This document shows, piece by piece, positions 51,991-57,297 of a stretch of DNA of 57,297 nucleotides; within the stretch, counting starts at the first letter, position 1, and each line of letters starts with the position of its first letter. The stretch is taken from assembly GCF_039540975.1 (NCBI RefSeq), contig NZ_BAABFL010000065.1:1-57297 (forward strand). Reading direction: 5' to 3'. Under the pieces are notes generated by a model. That model was given only the letters and a program-made list of their open reading frames with translations, was not told where the DNA came from and searched no databases. Origin of the DNA: Kistimonas scapharcae (GTDB lineage: Bacteria > Pseudomonadota > Gammaproteobacteria > Pseudomonadales > Endozoicomonadaceae). Both the position numbers and the translations under genes were made by a program.

Positions 51991-54903
51991 CTATTGCGCT
52001 GCGAAGATCAATCGAATGCCGTCCAGTCGTAGCTGGGCCTTTTGCAGGCACTGGTGGCCAATGGCCGCTTGCTGTTTCAGGAATTCAATTTCTTCATCCC
52101 GGATATTTGGGTTAACCGCCTTTAATGCAGCAAGTCGCCGGATTTCCCGTGTGACCGACTGAATCAATTGCTGGCAAGCCTCATTGATAATATCTGCCAC
52201 GCGGGTACGGGCGTAATCTTCCGCCTTGTTGACCATTTTCAGGATAGGTTCGCGTTGTGCTTTGACCACCTTGCGAGCCATAGTGGTCTTGAGCTTCTGC
52301 AGCTGACTGTCCAGCCCCTCAAAACTGACCTTGTCCGCCAGGTTGTTCAGGTTGGGATCAATCAGTGTGCGAATCACCGTGGGTGGCAGGAATCGGTGCA
52401 GTTGCAGTTTCCTGTCACCGCCGGCTTCAACCACAAACACTGCCTCCATCAACATGGTGCCGGGCTTCAGCGCCTTGTTCTTGATCAGTGCGACTGACGT
52501 ATTCCCGGTTTCACTGGTCAGCAGCATTTCCATGCCTTCGCGTACCATGGGGTGTTCCCAAGTGACAAACTGCATATCTTCGCGGGCCAGAGCGGTATCG
52601 CGGTTGAAGGTAATAGTTGTGCCATCAACAGGTACTGCAGGATAACTCGATACCGTCATATGGCTACCTGGCCGAACGATCAGGCAGTGTTTGGAATGAT
52701 CTTCGGTTTCCAGTCCAAACCCTTCCATAAGCCGTTCCAGGTAAGGTCGAAGAACCTTCGGTGTATCCTGTTTTCGAATCTCGGCGGCCAGATCGTGACT
52801 GCTACCGGCACCACGGGAGTTGAGTTCAAGCAGACGGTCTCGTCCCTGACGCAGATTTCCGGCAATTTCGGTGTTGAGTGCCAGTGTTCTGCTGATCAGC
52901 TCATTACTGTTTGATTCACCTGTTTCATCGGTGTCGTTTGTCTCAGTGTTGCTGACCCACTTCGTGAGTTCCTCGCCCAGCTCTGAGTAAACGACACTAC
53001 CGGCGGGGCAGGTATCGGCAAAGGCATCCAGTCCTTCCTGGTACCAGTGAAACAGGCGAGCCTGACCGGTACCTTCCAGATAGGGCACGTGGATGCGAAT
53101 GGTTTCAGATTGTCCAATCCGGTCAAGCCGGCCAATGCGCTGTTCGAGCAAGTCCGGGTTGAAGGGCAGGTCAAACAGCACCAGGTGATGGGCAAACTGG
53201 AAATTACGTCCTTCGCTGCCAATCTCGGAACAGATCAGCAGTTGGGCACCATAGTCTTCATCAGCAAACCAGGCAGCGGCACGGTCGCGTTCAACGATGG
53301 ACATCCCTTCGTGGAACACGGATGCCTGGGCGCCAGAGGTGATGCGCAGGGCAGCTTCAAGATCCATGGCGGTGGTTGCATTGGCGCAGATGACCAGCAC
53401 TTTCTCCTTTTTCAACAGTTTCAGGAGATTCGCCAGCCACTCGACACGGGGGTCGACCTTCCACCAGGGATCCATGTCATCAACCTTGATGTTGGCTTGG
53501 TAGGCCAGTTCCGGAAACAGTTGATGTTTGAGTAAGTGCTCTGATTCCCGGGATTCTTCCAGTGCAATCTGGTACAGCTCCGGCAGCGGTTGTGGATAGC
53601 CCTGCACGACGCGACCAGGGAAACCGGGGACAGAGGCACGTGTATTTCGGAACAGAATACGGCCGGTGCCATGCCGATCAAGCAACAGGCGAATCAACTG
53701 CTCTTTTGCCTGATCGTACGCAGCTTGTTCGCTACTTTCAGCGGTCAGGATTTCCAGTAGCGGCTGTGCTTCCTCACCCACCAGCGAGGCAATCACGTTT
53801 GCCTGTTCTGCGGGAAGTTGTTCGGCTTCCAGTAGTTGCTGCACTGCCTTGGCCAGTGGTTCATACCCGGCGGATTCCTTGCGGAACTGTTCCAGGTCAT
53901 GGAAACGGTCTGGATCCAGCAGGCGCAATCGAGCGAAGTGGCTTTCGACACCCAGTTGTTCAGGCGTTGCTGTCAGTAGCAGTACGCTAGGGGTGCTGTT
54001 TGCCAGGGTTTCAACCAGTTGGTATTCAGGACTACCGCCCTCGGACTCTGTCCACAGCAGGTGATGGGCTTCATCAACCACAAGGAGATCCCAACCGGCA
54101 TCAACCACCTGCTCCTGATGCTCTGGATGGTCACGCAGGAATTCCAGACTGGTGAGAATCAACTGTTCACTGCTGAACGGGTTGTCGCCATCGGCATTCC
54201 GGCAGCGTTCGGCATCGAACACGCTGAAACGCAGGTGGAAACGCCGTAGCATTTCGACCAACCACTGGTGAACCAGGGGTTCCGGAACTACAACCAGCAC
54301 GCGTTTAGCCTGACCGGTCAGCAGTTGCTGACTCAGGATCAAACCGGCTTCGATGGTTTTACCAAGACCCACTTCATCTGCCAGCAGCACCCGTGGTGCA
54401 AAGCGATTACCCACTTCATTCGCGATATGCAGCTGATGGGGGATCAGACTGGCTCGAGCGCCCGTCAGGCCCAGCAAGGGGGACTGAATGACCCGGTTGT
54501 AGTGACAGAGCGTCTGATAGCGCAGGGAGAAATTGCTGTTCAGGTCAATCTGACCCGCCAGCAGGCGATCCTGCGGTTTGTTAAATTCAATAAAATTGCT
54601 GAGACAGGACTCGGGGAGGTCCCGTTGCTCACCATTGTCGAGCGTACCGGTATAAGTGACCAGGCCGTTTTCTTCCCTGACGCCGGTAACGGTGAGTGAC
54701 CAGCCTTCATGACTTTCAACGGTATCGCCCACCGCGAACATAACGCGGGTCAGGGGACAGTTTTCGAGTCGGTAGACACGGGTTTCACCAGTGGCGGGGT
54801 AGAGTAGCGTTACCGTTCGCGCCTCAATGGTAAGAATGGTGCCAAGCCCCTGTTCGATCTCTGTGTCACTGATCCAGCGTTGTCCAGAAACGAATGTTGC
54901 CAT
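51991..54903 (-). CDS. rapA: RNA polymerase-associated SWI2/SNF2 protein RapA
   Basis: An ATPase that binds core RNA polymerase and recycles it after transcription. It has 970 residues, as in E. coli (968). N-terminal Tudor-like domains (1-107) are followed by the helicase core with Walker A ADEVGLGKTIEAG (about 176), VVDEAHHL (DEAH), motif III LLLTATP, motif V EIGSEGRNFQFAHHLVLFD and motif VI QRIGRLDRIGQ, then the RapA C-terminal domain. It is a single gene. Confidence 0.96.
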   Translation of the reverse strand: MATFVSGQRWISDTEIEQGLGTILTIEARTVTLLYPATGETRVYRLENCPLTRVMFAVGDTVESHEGWSLTVTGVREENGLVTYTGTLDNGEQRDLPESCLSNFIEFNKPQDRLLAGQIDLNSNFSLRYQTLCHYNRVIQSPLLGLTGARASLIPHQLHIANEVGNRFAPRVLLADEVGLGKTIEAGLILSQQLLTGQAKRVLVVVPEPLVHQWLVEMLRRFHLRFSVFDAERCRNADGDNPFSSEQLILTSLEFLRDHPEHQEQVVDAGWDLLVVDEAHHLLWTESEGGSPEYQLVETLANSTPSVLLLTATPEQLGVESHFARLRLLDPDRFHDLEQFRKESAGYEPLAKAVQQLLEAEQLPAEQANVIASLVGEEAQPLLEILTAESSEQAAYDQAKEQLIRLLLDRHGTGRILFRNTRASVPGFPGRVVQGYPQPLPELYQIALEESRESEHLLKHQLFPELAYQANIKVDDMDPWWKVDPRVEWLANLLKLLKKEKVLVICANATTAMDLEAALRITSGAQASVFHEGMSIVERDRAAAWFADEDYGAQLLICSEIGSEGRNFQFAHHLVLFDLPFNPDLLEQRIGRLDRIGQSETIRIHVPYLEGTGQARLFHWYQEGLDAFADTCPAGSVVYSELGEELTKWVSNTETNDTDETGESNSNELISRTLALNTEIAGNLRQGRDRLLELNSRGAGSSHDLAAEIRKQDTPKVLRPYLERLMEGFGLETEDHSKHCLIVRPGSHMTVSSYPAVPVDGTTITFNRDTALAREDMQFVTWEHPMVREGMEMLLTSETGNTSVALIKNKALKPGTMLMEAVFVVEAGGDRKLQLHRFLPPTVIRTLIDPNLNNLADKVSFEGLDSQLQKLKTTMARKVVKAQREPILKMVNKAEDYARTRVADIINEACQQLIQSVTREIRRLAALKAVNPNIRDEEIEFLKQQAAIGHQCLQKAQLRLDGIRLIFAAQ

Positions 54904-55212
54904 AGGGGTTGCCTGCTCCCTCTACATAAAAAGGGGCGTATGTTAGCGGATAACCGGAAAGACTCAATATGGGGGTGACCGAAACGGGAAACAATCCGGA
55001 TGATTGGTGTTGGTGCACAGGATAGGTGAAGTGGGGATGTTTGGAGAATAAAATGCCGGAAAGTAAGCCTTTCCGGCGAAGCAGGGATTTACCTGAAAGC
55101 ATCCAAAGATGTTGGAGTGGGAGGCACCTTCGGATAACGGCCTCCAGTCTACGCCACCGCTTCGGGGTTTACAGGGCAAGCCGTGCGCAGGTTTGTTGTT
55201 GGGCTGTGCCTA
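54904..55212. other. Intergenic region between rapA and yebG
   Basis: 309 bp with no supported gene. It must hold the rapA promoter. A perfect 9-bp inverted repeat GCCGGAAAG/CTTTCCGGC lies at 55055-55077 without a T run, and a weaker GGAGGC/GCCTCC repeat near 55118-55146 could end yebG transcription. Confidence 0.5.
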
Positions 55213-55491
55213 TCAGGCGGGCTCGGATTCAGGGGTTGGCTGGGTTTCGTCGAGCAGTTCCAGCACCAGTTCAGGTTTACCCTTGAACGCTTTGGACAGA
55301 GTGTCTTTGTGACGGGCCAGCAGCAGGCCGATGTTTTCTGCCAGTTCTTCGTCCAGCGTACTGAAATGCTTTTCCAACAGGCTGCTGAGGTTGGCAGCCA
55401 GCTCCAGTTGACGATCATACTCTTCGGCAGCTTTTTTATCTGCAAACATGCTTCCGTCCCGGTCACATTGCCACATGGGGATAACGGCCAT
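55213..55491 (-). CDS. yebG: YebG-family SOS protein
   Basis: 92 residues. The N-terminal MAVIPMWQCDRDGSMFADKK and the helical remainder (AAEEYDRQLELAANLSSLLE) match the YebG family of small SOS-induced proteins of unknown biochemical role. The C-terminus is acidic. The LexA box at 55523-55538 is 32 bp upstream of the start, consistent with SOS control. It is divergent from an AlkB-like gene using the same box. Confidence 0.85.
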   Translation of the reverse strand: MAVIPMWQCDRDGSMFADKKAAEEYDRQLELAANLSSLLEKHFSTLDEELAENIGLLLARHKDTLSKAFKGKPELVLELLDETQPTPESEPA

Positions 55492-55522
55492 GGTGGTCCT
55501 CTTGGTTTTTGTCTGTGATATT

Positions 55523-55538
55523 CTGTATATCTATACAG
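55523..55538. promoter_or_regulatory. LexA (SOS) box
   Basis: CTGTATATCTATACAG matches the LexA consensus CTG-N10-CAG with near-perfect dyad symmetry. It lies between divergent yebG and the AlkB-like gene, close enough to both starts (32 and 23 bp) to repress both. Confidence 0.93.
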
Positions 55539-55561
55539 TATTCTAGGGCAGGTATTGGCAA

Positions 55562-56191
55562 ATGTTAAGTCCTGATTCTGGTAGAGATGAAATGAGTGAT
55601 GAAGTTATCACGTTGCCGGGTGGTGTCTGTCGATACTGGCCAATCTGGCTGACTACCGATGAAGCCAGCGAGCTGTATCAAGCGTTGCTGGAAACGGTGG
55701 CGTGGCAACAGGATGAAATCCGAATGTTTGGTCGAACCCTGCCATTGCCGCGGTTGCAAGCCTGGTATGGTGATGCCGGTGCCAGTTATCGCTACTCGGG
55801 GATTCAGCTAGAGCCACTACCCTGGCTTCCGATTCTGTATGCGCTGAAAGTGCGGGTCGAGCAAGCCACGGGGGCTGAGTTCAATAGTGTATTGCTGAAC
55901 CTTTACCGATCGGGGCAGGATAGCAATGGCTGGCATGCGGACGATGAGCCAGAACTGGGTGAGGATCCGCTGGTAGCTTCACTGAGTCTTGGTGCGACAC
56001 GACGATTTCAGTTGCGCCATAAAACCGATCGTTCAATCCCTGTGCGAACCCTGATGCTTGAGGCGGGTTCGTTGCTGTTTATGGGGACAGGTATGCAGCA
56101 GCACTGGAAACATCAGGTTCCAAAGACACAAAAAAGTGTATCTCCCCGCATTAACCTGACTTTTCGAAAGGTTGTTGATCTGAGTCAATAG
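55562..56191 (+). CDS. AlkB-like 2-oxoglutarate/Fe(II) dioxygenase
   Basis: 209 residues. Oxidatively reverses alkylation damage in DNA or RNA. Iron ligands His125 and Asp127 (NGWHADDEPELG) and His184 (HWKHQVP) are visible, with 2-oxoglutarate-binding Arg residues in RINLTFR. The PRLQAWYGDAGASYRYSG stretch resembles the ALKBH2/3-type nucleotide lid, so it is closer to that branch than to E. coli AlkB. The LexA box 23 bp upstream predicts SOS induction. ATG 55562 is used; ATG 55592 with GAGATGAA upstream is an equal alternative. Confidence 0.9.
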   Translation: MLSPDSGRDEMSDEVITLPGGVCRYWPIWLTTDEASELYQALLETVAWQQDEIRMFGRTLPLPRLQAWYGDAGASYRYSGIQLEPLPWLPILYALKVRVEQATGAEFNSVLLNLYRSGQDSNGWHADDEPELGEDPLVASLSLGATRRFQLRHKTDRSIPVRTLMLEAGSLLFMGTGMQQHWKHQVPKTQKSVSPRINLTFRKVVDLSQ

Positions 56192-56256
56192 GGTGGTTTC
56201 CGGGTACTGCTAGCCTGAACTCATAAAGATAACGAAAATGCAGGAAGGAGGGGGGT

Positions 56257-56373
56257 ATGTACCTTGATACCGTTGTGATAGCAGGCTTGCTTACCGTTGG
56301 ATTAGTGATTGCGTTTGGTGGTGGTTTCGCCTGGTTTATTAAGAAAGATATCGAGCGTCATTCTGAGAAGTAA
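56257..56373 (+). CDS. Single-pass membrane microprotein
   Basis: A 38-residue frame with a strong ribosome binding site, AGGAAGGAGG. It begins MYLDTVVIAGLLTVGLVIAF, then GGGFAWFIKK and a charged end DIERHSEK. One membrane segment (about 5-28) with Gly-rich packing and a positive C-terminal flank suggests an N-out or N-in bitopic anchor. I do not recognise the family; short membrane proteins of similar plan accompany respiratory complexes, but nothing nearby supports that here. It stands between the AlkB-like and DTW genes. Confidence 0.6.
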   Translation: MYLDTVVIAGLLTVGLVIAFGGGFAWFIKKDIERHSEK

Positions 56374-56532
56374 GCGCAATCAATCGAGAGTGGTTTTTGG
56401 GTAGTGGCCACTCGTGCGTTGTTTTCTTGTTTTGTGGTTCTTGCGGTAGTCAATTTCTTTTCCTGTCTGTTTGAAATACGTGGTGTTCTGCTCGTATAGT
56501 TTAGGCTTTCTTCTTACTTTCTATTTTCTCTG

Positions 56533-57159
56533 ATGCCTCGAATTTGTTGTCCACGTTGTCGCCGTCCTGAATCGGTCTGTTACTGCCATGATTTGATCGC
56601 GCATCAGGCGCCGGTCGATCTATTGATTCTCCAGCATCCTGATGAATCCAGGCATGCACTGAATACGGCTACCATTGTTACGCTTGCAGTGGATAATGCG
56701 GAGATTCTTGTCGGTGACGACTTTTCTTCCGATAGCCGCCTGCTAAAAAAATTGAATGATCCGGACTGTCAGCCGTGGTTACTTTTCCCAAAGGGCGGCG
56801 CTGTGTCATTGGCTACCGTGGCAAATGCCGGGCAGGGCGATAAGAAGCCCTTGTTCATTCTATTGGATGCCACATGGCGTAAAGCGCGAAAAATCTATTA
56901 TCTGTCCACCTGCCTCCATACACTGCCTGCCGTGCAGATTACGACGGATAAGTTATCTGCCTATCGCATCCGTAAGGTTCCTGCTCCTGGTTATCTCTCT
57001 ACCGTTGAAGCTGCAGTGGAAGTGCTGAATGCCTTTGATCATGATCGGGCTGCCTGTGAGCGCATGCTGACGGCATTTGACCGGTTAATTGGCAATCAGA
57101 TTACCGCTATGGGGGAATCTTTATATGCCAAAAATTATGGCAATGAGCCGATAGGCTGA
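56533..57159 (+). CDS. DTW-domain tRNA-uridine aminocarboxypropyltransferase
   Basis: 208 residues. Family members (TapT/YfiP) make acp3U in the tRNA variable loop from SAM. An N-terminal zinc-type Cys cluster (CCPRCRRPESVCYC) is followed by LILQHPDESRHALNTA and the signature DATW (D-x-T-W) in LLDATWRKARKIYY, then SAYRIRKVPAPGYLSTVEAA. These blocks are in family order. It has no close operon partner; 160 bp separate it from the microprotein. The remaining 138 bp of the window hold nothing I can support. Confidence 0.9.
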   Translation: MPRICCPRCRRPESVCYCHDLIAHQAPVDLLILQHPDESRHALNTATIVTLAVDNAEILVGDDFSSDSRLLKKLNDPDCQPWLLFPKGGAVSLATVANAGQGDKKPLFILLDATWRKARKIYYLSTCLHTLPAVQITTDKLSAYRIRKVPAPGYLSTVEAAVEVLNAFDHDRAACERMLTAFDRLIGNQITAMGESLYAKNYGNEPIG

Positions 57160-57297
57160 GTTGAGATATTCGCTGTTTCACTGTCAGGTTTTGATAGTGA
57201 CAAGTCTGTCCAACAGACTAGGAGCTGTTGACGTTTCACATTGGTAACCAGACAAAAGCACAAGCCAGAGCTACGACACTGACAAAGTTTCGCTTTA

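Noticed and set aside
55026..55286. Plus-strand frame overlapping yebG
   Set aside because: Basic, low-complexity product antisense to a recognised SOS gene.

Overview
The window is bacterial chromosome from a gammaproteobacterium. Gene order and protein similarity point to the Pseudomonas/Oceanospirillales side of the class. Supporting blocks are prfB-lysS-TetR, nadB divergent from rpoE(algU)-mucA-mucB-rseC-mucD, lepA-lepB-DUF4845-rnc-era-recO-pdxJ-acpS, minCDE, and prc beside a small conserved hypothetical. A marine, host-associated family such as Endozoicomonadaceae is possible, but that is a guess. Most of the window is core genome with short accessory inserts.

Layout. 1-604: what looks like the end of an IS21-family element abutting a decapitated arylamine N-acetyltransferase. 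727-8851: a YcaD-like MFS exporter, tRNA-Pro, threonine biosynthesis (hom, thrC), an MHS-family symporter and recJ. 8880-11730 (minus strand): a short FlgM-like protein, then a putative iron-sparing operon (FagA-like, fumC, flavodoxin) behind a Fur box; this block separates recJ from prfB. 11902-16615: prfB with its programmed +1 frameshift, lysS, a TetR regulator, a small membrane protein and ung. 16606-18431 (minus strand): a three-gene cassette centred on a DUF1521/MIIA putative self-cleaving protein whose C-terminus resembles type III secretion filament subunits. 18703-25391: an HIBYL-CoA hydrolase-type protein and an 1816-residue hybrid sensor kinase with three periplasmic solute-binding domains. 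25448-28884: ygfZ, sdhE, ygfX and nadB. 29082-33541: the sigma-E envelope-stress operon with a recognisable autoregulated promoter. 33720-40250: translation, secretion, RNA processing and cofactor genes. 40311-42321: rdgC and a fourfold tRNA-Val/tRNA-Asp array. 42480-50706: a hypothetical, an HdfR-like LysR regulator, a divergent cold-shock protein, a secreted histidine phosphatase, prc, apeB, minE and minD. 50885-57159: minC, rapA, a divergent SOS pair (yebG and an AlkB-like dioxygenase) around one LexA box, a 38-residue membrane microprotein and a DTW-domain tRNA-modifying enzyme.

How they work together. Envelope quality control is well represented: sigma-E, its anti-sigma proteins, MucD, Prc and LepB. 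DNA repair genes (recJ, ung, recO, rdgC, yebG, alkB-like) are scattered, and two share a LexA site. The best candidate for something undescribed is the DUF1521 cassette at 16606-18431. It combines a Ca2+-type autocleavage domain with EspA/SseB-like helical ends and is flanked by two small, very basic coiled-coil proteins, with no secretion apparatus genes in view. All functional statements come from reading the sequence and remembered family features; no database search was run.
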